A DNA stretch of 64,000 nt from CAYZJB01 sp964478735 (GTDB taxonomy: Bacteria; CLD3; SB21), in the NCBI GenBank assembly GCA_964478735.1, contig CAYZJB010000005.1, forward strand, positions 11,631 to 75,630, in the 5' to 3' direction. The notes beneath the pieces were generated by a model. The model saw nothing but the letters and a program-made list of their open reading frames with translations. It ran no database searches and had not been told where the DNA came from. Below, in pieces: positions 9,923 through 18,191 of this stretch. Position 1 is the first letter of the stretch; every line of letters starts with the position of its first letter. The translations under genes were made by a program, and so were the position numbers.

Positions 9923-10117
9923 ATGACAAAAAAGCGAATTTTAATTCTACATCGGGACGTTGAGGAACTTGCATCCATGCGCCAGTTGCTGGTCAAGTCC
10001 GGCTTTGAAGTAATCACGGCATCCAACTGGGATACGGCGGTACGTCTCGCCTCGGGCCTTCAAGTGGACTACGTATTGATGGATGCCGCTCAGACCGACT
10101 GGACTCGTAAACGCTGA
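9923..10117 (+). pseudogene. truncated receiver-domain remnant
   Basis: About 64 residues resemble the first half of a response-regulator receiver domain: KKRILILHRDVEEL, then a GFEV..AS segment and YVLMDAAQTD. The acidic pair at the end of strand 1 is replaced by HR, the phospho-acceptor Asp position is kept, and the protein stops just after strand 3, so the rest of the fold is missing. A GC-rich hairpin (CCGGCGG/CCGCCGG, 9899-9917) sits a few bases before the ATG. The stretch 9743-9922 between the activator stop and this remnant holds no gene. I read it as a decayed gene; a regulatory fragment is possible. Confidence 0.5.
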
Positions 10118-10162
10118 CCGTATTTCGGAAACGGTCGCATTCATCATACAGAGGAGGAGAAT

Positions 10163-10512
10163 CATGAGAAACGGATGCGGATTCATGATCTGACTTACCA
10201 TGGCAGGCGGATTACAGGCAGGCGATGATCGTCCTAAAGCAATACCGGTCTGGACCTTAAAGGCGAAGAAAAACATCACGAATGTCGCCGAGGTTCTGGG
10301 CGGTTCCGCACTCTTTGCCCGTGACGGTGATTACGTAATGGTCGTCAATGTGTGCCGTGAGTACAAACTCGAATTTGTACCTCGTTGACGAGGCGAATAT
10401 GACCGCGAAATGGAAGGCCAAACGGGAAGGTAAAGGTGAGGTGCTGATGTCGGAGAAAAACGGACTCCTTCTCGATATCGATGGGAAAAATATGTTTGCC
10501 TATAAACTATAA
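10163..10512 (+). pseudogene. frameshifted small secreted or lipoprotein-like gene
   Basis: A good ribosome binding site (GAGGAGGAG) precedes the ATG at 10163, but that frame stops after 9 codons. A second frame continues from about 10200 (a segment including VWTLKAKKN and GGSALFARDGDYVMVVN), and a third frame takes over near 10350 and runs to a stop at 10510-10512 (LYLVDEANMTAKWKA then GLLLDIDGKNMFAYKL). Joined, these give about 115 coherent residues, so the locus looks like one gene with two frameshifts. Sequencing error in a draft assembly is an alternative. Family not recognised. Confidence 0.45.
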
Positions 10513-10538
10513 TAAACCGTTTACCCCGGTCAGGGAAT

Positions 10539-10567
10539 TTGAATTCATAAGCAATTTGAGTTACCTT
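10539..10567 (+). promoter_or_regulatory. possible promoter of the 10620 lipoprotein gene
   Basis: TTGAAT (10539-10544), 17-bp spacer, TACCTT (10562-10567), about 50 bases before the ATG, following the decayed gene. Confidence 0.35.
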
Positions 10568-10619
10568 GTTACGAGGTTCTCGATTAACTTTCACAACTCA
10601 ATTTTGCGAGGAGAACAAC

Positions 10620-11465
10620 ATGAAAGGATTCTTTGCAACGATTTTGGCGCTGGCATTTGTGCTCGCTGCCTGTACCGACAGCGCCAATAAGACCGATAAT
10701 TTCAACACCCAGGCTGAAGCCGAGGCGGCGGTAGCGCAAAATAAAGCTACAATTGGGCTGGCCGTGGAGCTGGCCCTGCTCGCTGTTCAACAAACCGACT
10801 TTGACGGTTCGTTTACCGGTGGTGTGCCTTTGTTTAAGAACTCTACCGGCAAAAGGACGCGGTTTAACCGCCCGATGGACGATACCACCACGTACAATTC
10901 AACGACGGGATGGTGGACATACGAGGAGCACGAAACGGAGGTTGAAGAAGACGGCACCTATAACCTTGATGCCCTGTTTCAGTTGCGGTTCACTCCTCGC
11001 GACGGGATCGGACTGCCTACGGATGCGACTGATAAAATGGAATATGTTGCCGATGTCGATTGGGATTTTGACGGAACCGATGGAGATTTTATTTTCTCCT
11101 ACCTGTCGGAGCTTGTGTTTACCGGTCTTGCCGCGTTCAATGATACGACTGGCGATGCGGTCATGAACGGTTCGACCGATTTTGACTGGGAGATCACCTC
11201 GGACGCAGGTCAACAGTCGTTCTCGTTCGAATACACGTATGATATTGATTACAACAGCGTTGCGTTTGCCAACGGAGCCGACTATCCGAAGAGCGGTAGT
11301 GTCGATTTTGTCGTCCGGTTGAACATCACGCCCACCATAGAAGGATTTGACGAATACAACGTCGCGGGTACGATTACGTTTGACGGCGACAATACGGCCA
11401 CGCTCGTCTTCGGCGGATGGAATTTTGTGATCAACCTGGATACCGGCGATATTACTCCTGCGTAA
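10620..11465 (+). CDS. hypothetical lipoprotein
   Basis: 281 residues from the ATG preceded by GAGGAG at 10609-10614; the frame is open further upstream but that part has no binding site. The N-terminus is a lipoprotein signal ending in the lipobox LAAC at about residues 17-20, so the mature protein is probably anchored to a membrane. The remainder is rich in Asp, Thr, Phe and Gly with alternating hydrophobic strands (for example DFDWEITSDAG and VAGTITFDGDNTATLVF), suggesting a beta-rich fold. No family recognised. It has its own terminator shared with the convergent mobA. Confidence 0.75.
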   Translation: MKGFFATILALAFVLAACTDSANKTDNFNTQAEAEAAVAQNKATIGLAVELALLAVQQTDFDGSFTGGVPLFKNSTGKRTRFNRPMDDTTTYNSTTGWWTYEEHETEVEEDGTYNLDALFQLRFTPRDGIGLPTDATDKMEYVADVDWDFDGTDGDFIFSYLSELVFTGLAAFNDTTGDAVMNGSTDFDWEITSDAGQQSFSFEYTYDIDYNSVAFANGADYPKSGSVDFVVRLNITPTIEGFDEYNVAGTITFDGDNTATLVFGGWNFVINLDTGDITPA

Positions 11466-11481
11466 GCCTTCAGCATGATAA

Positions 11482-11507
11482 AAAGGCCGCTTGCAGCGGC
11501 CTTTTTT
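11482..11507. terminator. bidirectional rho-independent terminator
   Basis: Stem AAAGGCCGC (11482-11490), loop TTGCA, stem GCGGCCTTT (11496-11504), with a T-run to 11507 on the + strand and an A-run before the stem that gives a T-run on the - strand. It serves the lipoprotein gene and the mobA operon; the mobA stop codon lies within its tail. Confidence 0.85.
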
Positions 11508-12114
11508 ATTTTCCCGATATGGTTTTTTGAAGTTCCAACGCGGTTCGGTAATCGTCGGGCGTATTCATGTTGAAAAAAACATGAGGATGGATATGCTCCT
11601 CGATTTCCAATGCATCGAGAGATGCGAGGCGGATTTTTGAAAATAATTTTTTGATTTCAAATCGGCCTTCTTCCAACATTTCCGTAACGGTCGGCAGGCA
11701 CTGTTTCGAATACAGCGCGCAGAGCGGTTCCCAGTATCCGTTTTTTATCGGAACGACGGCGTCGATATCGGAGTGGATCCGGGACGCCATGATTTCCACG
11801 ACGCGATGGTCAAAAAACGGCAGGTCGCACGCCACGATAAAACTCCACGGCGTCGTGCTGTACGTCAGTCCTGCGTGAATCCCCGCCAGTGCAGAGTCCG
11901 TGGAATACTTATCGCCGTGAACGGGTACATTGTTCATGCGAATGAATTCTGGAAATTTTGCCGTACACCGTACGTCCTCGCAGACGATGTTCAACTCGTC
12001 AACCAAGCATTGCCCGACGGTGGAATTAGAAAATGGGAGCAGATATTTATCTGCTCCCATTCTCGCTGACTTGCCTCCGAGGAGGATGACTCCTCCGATG
12101 GTTGAAAATTTCAC
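11506..12114 (-). CDS. mobA: molybdenum cofactor guanylyltransferase
   Basis: 202 residues. MobA links GMP to molybdopterin to make the bis-MGD precursor used by DMSO-reductase-family enzymes. The N-terminal nucleotide-binding signature GGVILLGGKSARMGADKYLL is intact, followed by DSALAGIHAGL and ACDLPFF with the metal-binding Asp, as expected in this nucleotidyltransferase fold. Length is normal. Its ATG overlaps the stop of the anti-sigma-like gene by 4 bases, so it is co-transcribed with an ECF sigma operon, an unusual place for a cofactor gene. No other moa/moe gene or molybdoenzyme is in the window. Confidence 0.9.
   Translation of the reverse strand: MKFSTIGGVILLGGKSARMGADKYLLPFSNSTVGQCLVDELNIVCEDVRCTAKFPEFIRMNNVPVHGDKYSTDSALAGIHAGLTYSTTPWSFIVACDLPFFDHRVVEIMASRIHSDIDAVVPIKNGYWEPLCALYSKQCLPTVTEMLEEGRFEIKKLFSKIRLASLDALEIEEHIHPHVFFNMNTPDDYRTALELQKTISGK
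12032..12061. repeat. 30-bp near-perfect palindrome inside mobA
   Basis: Arms AATGGGAGCAGATA (12032-12045) and TATCTGCTCCCATT (12048-12061) are perfect inverted repeats of 14 bp separated by TT. They lie exactly over the codons for the conserved MGADKYLLP motif, about 20 codons into mobA, and would form a very stable hairpin in the mRNA. Confidence 0.9.
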
Positions 12115-12989
12115 TTTGGACGTCGAACGGCTCGCTTGAATCGTTCAGCCGACTTCAGGTCGACACGGTATGCCACGGTATCCGCCGTGATGAGAAGTTC
12201 TGTCGTGTTGTCGGTGAGCAGAGCATTGTGAAAACGAGAGAGGTACCGAGAATTGTCAAGATAGACGCTCAATTGGTCCTTTTCGTAATGCACGTAAAAG
12301 GATTCCAGCTGTCCGTCCCGGTCTTCAACAGGGACCTTGATATTGACGGCGCTCAGATCGCTTGGATTCTTGAAAAAGACGCGCGTTGGGATGGTGTCAC
12401 CGGTTGCGCTATATAACGTCGCCGAGACTTCATTCGGTCGAAGCATGGCCATGGACTGTGCGTTCAACTTATTTCGCTGTTTGGATATCGTCGCGGCGGC
12501 AGGAGCAGAAAGACGGGGCGGTTTTTGGCGAATGTCTTTTTTAGGCACGGATGCCGGTTGCTCAATCTCTTCCGATTTTTTAGCCATCGCAGAATCGACT
12601 TTCAGCGGCCGTTTTATTTTTTCCTGGCTTTCGGCAACGGGAGTCAGATCGGGATCGGGTTGAATGAAAGTTGCCACCCACCAGGCCGTTCCCGCCAGGA
12701 TAACCAGGGCGGCCACAGCCTTCAGGAAAAGGGCCGGAGTCCAGACGATGCGGTTGCTTTTTTGTTTTCCGGCTAATTCATGAGCGAGTCTTGCACGCAG
12801 GTCGTGGCGCCCTAAAACGCGTATGCCGGCAATCGCTTTGGCTTGCAGGGCGATCGCGTTTTCAAGTTCCGGATGTTGACGGCGGAGCTCGCCGAGTCGA
12901 CGTTCTTCGTCCGGCCTCAAACGGTTCAGGACGAACCGTTCCAGGATTTCATCGTTATCGAGCCATTGCTGTTGGGTAGGGTCGATCAT
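12111..12989 (-). CDS. anti-sigma-factor-like membrane protein
   Basis: 292 residues. The N-terminal ~70 residues (DEILERFVLNRLRPDEERRLGEL and on) match the short helical segment found at the start of many zinc-free anti-sigma and sigma-associated proteins, and one membrane helix lies near 85-105 (LFLKAVAALVILAGTAWWVA). A Lys/Pro/Ala-rich periplasmic linker and a C-terminal beta-rich domain of about 110 residues follow. Its ATG directly abuts the stop of the ECF sigma gene, supporting the role of membrane-bound regulator of that sigma. The signal sensed is unknown. Confidence 0.7.
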   Translation of the reverse strand: MIDPTQQQWLDNDEILERFVLNRLRPDEERRLGELRRQHPELENAIALQAKAIAGIRVLGRHDLRARLAHELAGKQKSNRIVWTPALFLKAVAALVILAGTAWWVATFIQPDPDLTPVAESQEKIKRPLKVDSAMAKKSEEIEQPASVPKKDIRQKPPRLSAPAAATISKQRNKLNAQSMAMLRPNEVSATLYSATGDTIPTRVFFKNPSDLSAVNIKVPVEDRDGQLESFYVHYEKDQLSVYLDNSRYLSRFHNALLTDNTTELLITADTVAYRVDLKSAERFKRAVRRPK

Positions 12990-13571
12990 CTAAATGGCTT
13001 TCTTTACCAGCGCTTCGAGTTCTTTTTTACATTGCCACTTTTTTGCTTTGGCAACGTCCGTGTTACTGAAATTCAACGCACGAGCGATATCTTCCATTCC
13101 GCGCTCTTCGAGATAAAACATGGTCAATACCTTGCGGCAGGTCGGTCCCAAACGTTCGATGCTCCTCAGAATAACGCTGAATTCTTCCGATCGAATGACG
13201 CTTTTAAGCGCATCGATCGGTTCGTCATCGGCAAAGGTGTCATTCAGTTCGGTGACCTTGCCGAGTTTGCGTTTGTTGATTTCCCGGAGCCATTTGTTCC
13301 GTACAACGGAATAGACGTACGTGCTGATTTTGGACGTCAGGTCGAAGTTTTTGTGGCAGACGTTTTCCCAGAGTACGACCAGCGCATCCTGCAACATGTC
13401 TTCGGCATCTTCCGGCCGGCCGCTGTTATCCAAGACGTATTTCCGAACCATTGCAATGTTATTGTGGTACAGATCCACCAATGCTCTTTCGTCTCCATTC
13501 CGGATGCGTTCAATGACTTTCTGATCGGTTTCGATCGTCGCCGTTTCGTATGGCGCAAATTCCTGCTTCAT
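12990..13571 (-). CDS. ECF-type RNA polymerase sigma factor
   Basis: 193 residues with sigma region 2 (RPEDAEDMLQDALVVLWENV through YVYSVVRNKWLREINKRK, about residues 50-105) and region 4 (LGPTCRKVLTMFYLEERGMEDIARAL, about 140-170). It lacks regions 1 and 3, as expected for the extracytoplasmic-function group, and would direct RNA polymerase to a stress or envelope regulon. It is the first gene of a three-gene reverse operon with the anti-sigma-like protein and mobA. The region before it (13572-13622) is short, and no clear autoregulated promoter was recognised. Confidence 0.92.
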   Translation of the reverse strand: MKQEFAPYETATIETDQKVIERIRNGDERALVDLYHNNIAMVRKYVLDNSGRPEDAEDMLQDALVVLWENVCHKNFDLTSKISTYVYSVVRNKWLREINKRKLGKVTELNDTFADDEPIDALKSVIRSEEFSVILRSIERLGPTCRKVLTMFYLEERGMEDIARALNFSNTDVAKAKKWQCKKELEALVKKAI

Positions 13572-13622
13572 TCCCGGTCCAGCGTGAATTAATGGCGGTT
13601 TGACGGTGATTGTAAATTAAGT

Positions 13623-14429
13623 TTATGAGCTTTTTTTAACTTCGCAACGGCCTTTTTTAGAGTCTGTCCGGCGCATGCGGAGCTCTCGGACCCGGATTTT
13701 CAATAATCCGATTTTTTCTCGGTCGGAAATAGTCGGAAGATGCCGTTCGAGCGCCCGGATGGCGTCGTCATAACGGCCGAGCGATTCATAAACGTCGGCC
13801 AGTGTAAACATTCGTTCGCCGATAGAACTATCCAGTCTCGTACAATTTTCCAAATACGGCAGGGCTCGGTCCGGCTGTCCGTTGTTCGCGTAAAACATAC
13901 CCAAAGCGGCGCTGTACCGCGCTTCACCGGGGGCCAACCGGTAGGCCGTTGCCAGTTCGGTTTCCGCTTCGTTTAAGCGGCGGGCAAGGATCAGACCATG
14001 ACCGAGGTTATAGTGCGCAGAGGCTAGGTCGGGTTCAAGCCGCAGTGCCTCACGATAGGCGTCCATGGCTTCATGGAGACGCCCTTGAGCGCCCAAGACG
14101 TTACCCAGATTGTTATAAGCCGCGGCGTCGGGACGGATGCTGATGGCCCTCCGGTAAGACGTCTCCGCTTGTTGGAATGCGCCCATACGTTCGGATAGGC
14201 TGGCCAGCTGAAAATGGGCTTCCCGGCATTCGGCGTTTATGAGGATGGCCTTCCGGTATGCTTCGGCGGCATCGGACATCTTTCCATCACGCTCTAGACT
14301 CAAACCCAATTCAACCGAGGCAAGGGCCTCATTTTCTTTATTTGATCTCGCGCAGCCGTCGCATCCTGAACTGCTAATCAGCACCATAAAAAGACCGATC
14401 CCACTTGAAAAAAATCGAATGGACATCAT
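13623..14429 (-). CDS. TPR repeat lipoprotein
   Basis: 268 residues with a lipoprotein-type N-terminus (hydrophobic stretch then SSSGC at about residues 19-23) and at least six tetratricopeptide repeats of the EAMDAYREALRLEPDLASAHYNLG type between about 35 and 240. TPR arrays bind partner proteins; no enzymatic domain is present. The C-terminus is basic. Its first ATG overlaps the uvrB stop by 4 bases, so it is translated from the uvrB message. A link with DNA repair is not suggested by the sequence itself. Confidence 0.85.
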   Translation of the reverse strand: MMSIRFFSSGIGLFMVLISSSGCDGCARSNKENEALASVELGLSLERDGKMSDAAEAYRKAILINAECREAHFQLASLSERMGAFQQAETSYRRAISIRPDAAAYNNLGNVLGAQGRLHEAMDAYREALRLEPDLASAHYNLGHGLILARRLNEAETELATAYRLAPGEARYSAALGMFYANNGQPDRALPYLENCTRLDSSIGERMFTLADVYESLGRYDDAIRALERHLPTISDREKIGLLKIRVRELRMRRTDSKKGRCEVKKSS

Positions 14430-16432
14430 TTTTTTTCGATCAGGGCGATCTGGTCGCGTAGGGCTGCAGCTTTTTCAAATTCAAGATGCCGGACGGCGTC
14501 TTTCATTTCGGTCTTGAGGCGTTCGACCAATTTTGCTTTTTCCTCCGGCTCGAGCATGGCGTTATAGTCGGGCAAAGCCTCGGCCACCATACCGTATTCA
14601 GACGGTTGTTTTTCAGACAGGTAATCGGCGACGGATGTCGCCCGGAGGATCTGCTCTTTGGATTTCTTGATCGTCATCGGCGTGATGCCGTGAGCCTGAT
14701 TGTATTCATCCTGCATACGTCGACGCCGTCGGGTTTCGTCGATGACGGCTTGCATTGACTCGGTGACTTGATCGGCATAAAAGATCACCTTGCCGCGTTC
14801 GTGACGTGCCGCCCGCCCGGCCGTCTGCATGAGCGAACGCTCGCTGCGCAGGAAGCCCTCCTTATCCGCATCGAGAATCGCCACGAGAGATACCTCCGGA
14901 AGGTCCAGGCCTTCGCGAAGCAGATTGATGCCGACGAGGACGTCGAATTCGGCCAATCGTAAATCACGCAGAATATCGACGCGTTCAAGCGCGTCGATTT
15001 CCGAATGGATATAGCGAATGCGAATGCGCAGATTGCCAAGGTATTCCGTCAGGTCTTCCGCCATTCGCTTGGTCAGCGTCGTCACCAGTACGCGTTCACG
15101 TTTCGCGACCCGTTCACGGATCTCGTGGATCAGGTCGTCGATCTGGTTTTTGACCGGCCGGACCTCGATTTCCGGATCGAGCAGGCCCGTCGGCCGGATG
15201 ATCTGTTCGATCACGATGCCTTCGCTTTTTTGGAGCTCATAATCCGCCGGCGTCGCACTCACGAAAATGACCCGGTTCAACATCGATTCGAATTCCTCGA
15301 ACCTCAAGGGGCGATTATCAATGGCCGAGGGCAGCCGGAAACCGTATTCGACGAGATTCGTCTTTCGCGCACGATCGCCGTTAAACATCGCACGAACCTG
15401 CGGCAGGGTCACATGGGACTCATCGATAATCATGAGGAAGTCTTTGGGAAAAAAATCGATTAGACAGGCCGGACGCTCTCCTTCCGCACGCGCCCCGATG
15501 TGTCGGGAATAATTCTCGATCCCCGAACAATAGCCGAGTTCGAGCATCATTTCAATATCATATTTGGTGCGTTGTTCAAGCCGTTGAGCTTCGACGAGCT
15601 TGCCCTGCCTTCGGAATAATTCCAATTGCATTGCGAGTTCATCCTGAATGCGCAAAATAGCCTGGTGAAGCTTCGTTTCGGTCGTGACAAAATGGGTGGC
15701 TGGAAAAACGACGGCCTGGACCGGATGTTGAACCAGTTTCTGGGAGACGGGTTCATGATACGACAACGATTCGATCTCATCGCCGAACATTTGAATTCTC
15801 AGGTAAGTGTCCTCGTAGGCCGGGTACACGTCGATGATGTCGCCGCGTACACGGAAAGTTCCCCGTTTGAAATCCACGTCATTGCGGTTGTACTGCATTT
15901 CGACCAGGCGGCTGAGAACGGTGTTACGGTCGACGGTTTGACCGTTCTCAAGATAGACGTACATGTCTCGATAGTCTTCCGGCGATCCGATACCGTAGAT
16001 GCAACTGACGGAAGCCACAACAATAACGTCGGAACGTTCGATCAGGGCGCTGGTGGCTCGGAGCCGGAGTTTGTCGATCTCGTCGTTGATCGACATGTCC
16101 TTTTCGATGTACGTATCCGACGAGGGGATATACGCCTCCGGCTGGTAGTAATCGTAGTAACTGATGAAGTACTCGACCGCGTTATTCGGAAAGAACTGGC
16201 GCAATTCGCCGTACAATTGGGCGGCCAGTGTTTTGTTATGCGACAGGACCAGCGTCGGTCGCCCGTAGGCGGCAATAACGTTGGCCATGGTAAACGTCTT
16301 GCCCGAACCGGTGACGCCGAGCAGTGTTTGAAATTTTTGCCCTCGATTCAGCCCATCGAGGAGATCGTGAATGGCACGATCCTGATCGCCGGCCGGTGTA
16401 TAGTCGCTGACAATCTGAAAAGGACGGTCCAT
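14426..16432 (-). CDS. uvrB: UvrABC system protein B
   Basis: 668 residues, the helicase-like damage-verification subunit of nucleotide excision repair. Walker A is GVTGSGKTFT near residue 40, and the Tyr-rich beta-hairpin region (YFISYYDYYQPEAYIP) is near residues 90-105. The helicase motifs DESHVTLPQ and the C-terminal motif VI (QTAGRAARH) are intact, and the UVR domain that contacts UvrC is at about 630-665. Length is standard. A perfect inverted repeat lies 25 bases upstream of its start. The TPR lipoprotein gene follows with a 4-base overlap. Confidence 0.98.
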   Translation of the reverse strand: MDRPFQIVSDYTPAGDQDRAIHDLLDGLNRGQKFQTLLGVTGSGKTFTMANVIAAYGRPTLVLSHNKTLAAQLYGELRQFFPNNAVEYFISYYDYYQPEAYIPSSDTYIEKDMSINDEIDKLRLRATSALIERSDVIVVASVSCIYGIGSPEDYRDMYVYLENGQTVDRNTVLSRLVEMQYNRNDVDFKRGTFRVRGDIIDVYPAYEDTYLRIQMFGDEIESLSYHEPVSQKLVQHPVQAVVFPATHFVTTETKLHQAILRIQDELAMQLELFRRQGKLVEAQRLEQRTKYDIEMMLELGYCSGIENYSRHIGARAEGERPACLIDFFPKDFLMIIDESHVTLPQVRAMFNGDRARKTNLVEYGFRLPSAIDNRPLRFEEFESMLNRVIFVSATPADYELQKSEGIVIEQIIRPTGLLDPEIEVRPVKNQIDDLIHEIRERVAKRERVLVTTLTKRMAEDLTEYLGNLRIRIRYIHSEIDALERVDILRDLRLAEFDVLVGINLLREGLDLPEVSLVAILDADKEGFLRSERSLMQTAGRAARHERGKVIFYADQVTESMQAVIDETRRRRRMQDEYNQAHGITPMTIKKSKEQILRATSVADYLSEKQPSEYGMVAEALPDYNAMLEPEEKAKLVERLKTEMKDAVRHLEFEKAAALRDQIALIEKK

Positions 16433-16456
16433 GATCGGCCAACATAGGCAATTGGC

Positions 16457-16474
16457 AAGTCTTATGAAAGACTT
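16457..16474. repeat. inverted repeat in the uvrB/cytochrome divergent region
   Basis: AAGTCTT (16457-16463), loop ATGA, AAGACTT (16468-16474), between the uvrB start and the divergent cytochrome promoter. It could be an operator or a 5' hairpin of the uvrB transcript. It does not match known LexA boxes. Confidence 0.5.
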
Positions 16475-16486
16475 TTGGATTGAGTA

Positions 16487-16515
16487 TTGACAAAAAGGCG
16501 GACATCAAATATATT
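16487..16515 (+). promoter_or_regulatory. sigma70 promoter of the cytochrome-Rieske-porin operon
   Basis: TTGACA (16487-16492), 17-bp spacer, TATATT (16510-16515), 27 bases before the ATG at 16543. Consensus -35 and near-consensus -10. Confidence 0.75.
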
Positions 16516-16542
16516 TAGCCATACCTAAAAATTACATCATAA

Positions 16543-17778
16543 ATGGCTAAATTAAAGTTTTTAAAAGTCTTGAATTTACAAACTCTGATGGTTGCGTTGG
16601 CGTTGGCCTTTCCGGCCTGCGATGTTTTTTTGCCGGACGTGCCTTCGGAATCAAGGGTGTTGAACGAGCCTATACCGGAGTTATCCTCCGCCGAACTCGC
16701 CGCACATCTGCAGGGAGACGAAGAATTCGGTCGTATTTTCAGTGAATCCTCAGGGCTCGGTCCCGTTTTTGTTTCACACTCCTGCGAAAGCTGTCATATC
16801 AGCGACGGGAAAGGGCATCCGCTCACGACGTTGACCCGCTTTGGACGCTATGTCGACGGAAACTGGGACCCAATGGCAACATTCGGTGGGCCACAATTGC
16901 AAAATCGAGCCATTGCGGGTTTTACAGCGGAATCGATTCCAGCAGGGGCCACGGGGATTGCTCGCTTTTTACCGCCGGCCGTGACGGGTCTGGGTTATCT
17001 TGAGGCGGTTCCCGATAGTGTTTTGACGGTGCTGGCGGATCCGACCGATATGAACGGTGATGGAATTTCAGGGGTCGTGAGTTGGATCAATCCGCCCGCT
17101 TACTGGACGGCTTCGCCGGGCAAAGTGGAGAATAATGGCCGGTACGTCGGCCGGTTTGGACGCAAGGCCGGGGCGATCGATTTATTTCAGCAGGTCGTGA
17201 CGGCGTATTTGCAGGACATGGGAATTACGTCCGATTTTGAGCCGGCCGATATTGTCAACCCTCAGGATTCCCGCCAGGATCAGGTCACTGACCCCGAAGT
17301 CAGCTCCGCCGTCGTTCAGCAGGTTGTGTTTTATATTCGGACTCTTAAAGTACCGCCGCGACGACATATCGACAATCCGGATGTCATGGCGGGAGAGGCC
17401 TTGTTTTCACAGATCGGCTGCCAGGGTTGTCACGTTCCGACGCTTGTGACCGGTCCATCGCATATTCCTGCGTTGAACAAAAAAACGATCCATCCCTACA
17501 CCGATCTGCTATTGCATGACATGGGACCGGACCTCGACGATGGATATGCGGAGGGAAGTGCGACGACATCGGAATGGCGTACGACGCCGTTGTGGGGTCT
17601 CGGGTTGAGCAAGAACTCTCAGGGCGGAAGATATTTTCTGCTGCATGACGGCCGGGCGGCGTCCATCGAGGAGGCGGTTGAATTTCACGGCGGCGAAGCC
17701 GCCTCGAGCCGGACCGCTTTTTTCGGACTGTCGTTGGAACAAAAACGTCAGATCTTGCGGTTCCTCGAGTCGCTCTGA
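16543..17778 (+). CDS. di-haem oxidoreductase (DHOR/DUF1111 family) cytochrome
   Basis: 411 residues. The exported N-terminus ends in FPAC (Cys26), possibly a lipobox. Two c-type haem sites are visible, CESCH at 81-85 and CQGCH at 293-297, in the arrangement of the di-haem oxidoreductase family related to bacterial cytochrome c peroxidases and MauG. The C-terminus has the family pattern RTTPLWGLGLS, then FLLHDGRAASIEEAVEFHGGEA and a final EQKRQILRFLESL. Substrate and acceptor are unknown. The stop TGA overlaps the ATG of the Rieske gene by one base, and a consensus promoter lies 27 bases upstream, so it opens a three-gene operon. Confidence 0.9.
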   Translation: MAKLKFLKVLNLQTLMVALALAFPACDVFLPDVPSESRVLNEPIPELSSAELAAHLQGDEEFGRIFSESSGLGPVFVSHSCESCHISDGKGHPLTTLTRFGRYVDGNWDPMATFGGPQLQNRAIAGFTAESIPAGATGIARFLPPAVTGLGYLEAVPDSVLTVLADPTDMNGDGISGVVSWINPPAYWTASPGKVENNGRYVGRFGRKAGAIDLFQQVVTAYLQDMGITSDFEPADIVNPQDSRQDQVTDPEVSSAVVQQVVFYIRTLKVPPRRHIDNPDVMAGEALFSQIGCQGCHVPTLVTGPSHIPALNKKTIHPYTDLLLHDMGPDLDDGYAEGSATTSEWRTTPLWGLGLSKNSQGGRYFLLHDGRAASIEEAVEFHGGEAASSRTAFFGLSLEQKRQILRFLESL

Positions 17779-18191
17779 TGCAGACCACGCGGCGACGGTT
17801 TATCCGGGTGATCGGTACCGCGATGGCTGCCGGCTCCATGATAGGGGCTTCAGGGTGCGCGCGATACGTCTTGCGAGGGGTTGTCGAGGAAGACAAAATT
17901 CGTATTCCGAAGGCCGATGTTACCGCCAAGCCGTTCGTCGTCGTTGAAACCGCTTCGTTACGCTATCCGATATATGTGGCTGCGGATTCAACCGGACAGT
18001 GGAAGGCGCTGGGGTTGCGGTGCACTCATCGGGGGTGCGAAGTTCAACCGGGAGAAACGCTGTTAATTTGTCCCTGTCATGGGAGTGAATATAACCGTGA
18101 TGGAACCGTCGTCCAGGGGCCGGCGGAAAATCCCCTGCAACAATTCAAGGTAACCGTCGATGAAAACCATCTCACGATTCACGTTCATTAG
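17778..18191 (+). CDS. Rieske [2Fe-2S] protein, Tat-exported
   Basis: 137 residues. The N-terminus carries twin arginines (TTRRRFIRV) before a hydrophobic stretch ending in GASGC27, so it looks like a Tat-exported, possibly lipid-anchored protein. The Rieske boxes are complete: CTHRGC at 82-87 and CPCHGS at 98-103. That gives Cys82, His84, Cys98 and His101 as cluster ligands and Cys87-Cys100 as the disulfide of high-potential Rieske proteins. No cytochrome b gene accompanies it, so it is not part of a normal bc1 complex here. It overlaps the cytochrome gene by one base and the porin gene by 32. Confidence 0.92.
   Translation: MQTTRRRFIRVIGTAMAAGSMIGASGCARYVLRGVVEEDKIRIPKADVTAKPFVVVETASLRYPIYVAADSTGQWKALGLRCTHRGCEVQPGETLLICPCHGSEYNRDGTVVQGPAENPLQQFKVTVDENHLTIHVH

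Noticed and set aside
12843..13592. Long forward ORF opposite the sigma and anti-sigma genes
   Set aside because: The reverse-strand products have clear sigma region 2 and 4 signatures; the forward frame has none and is a codon-bias shadow.
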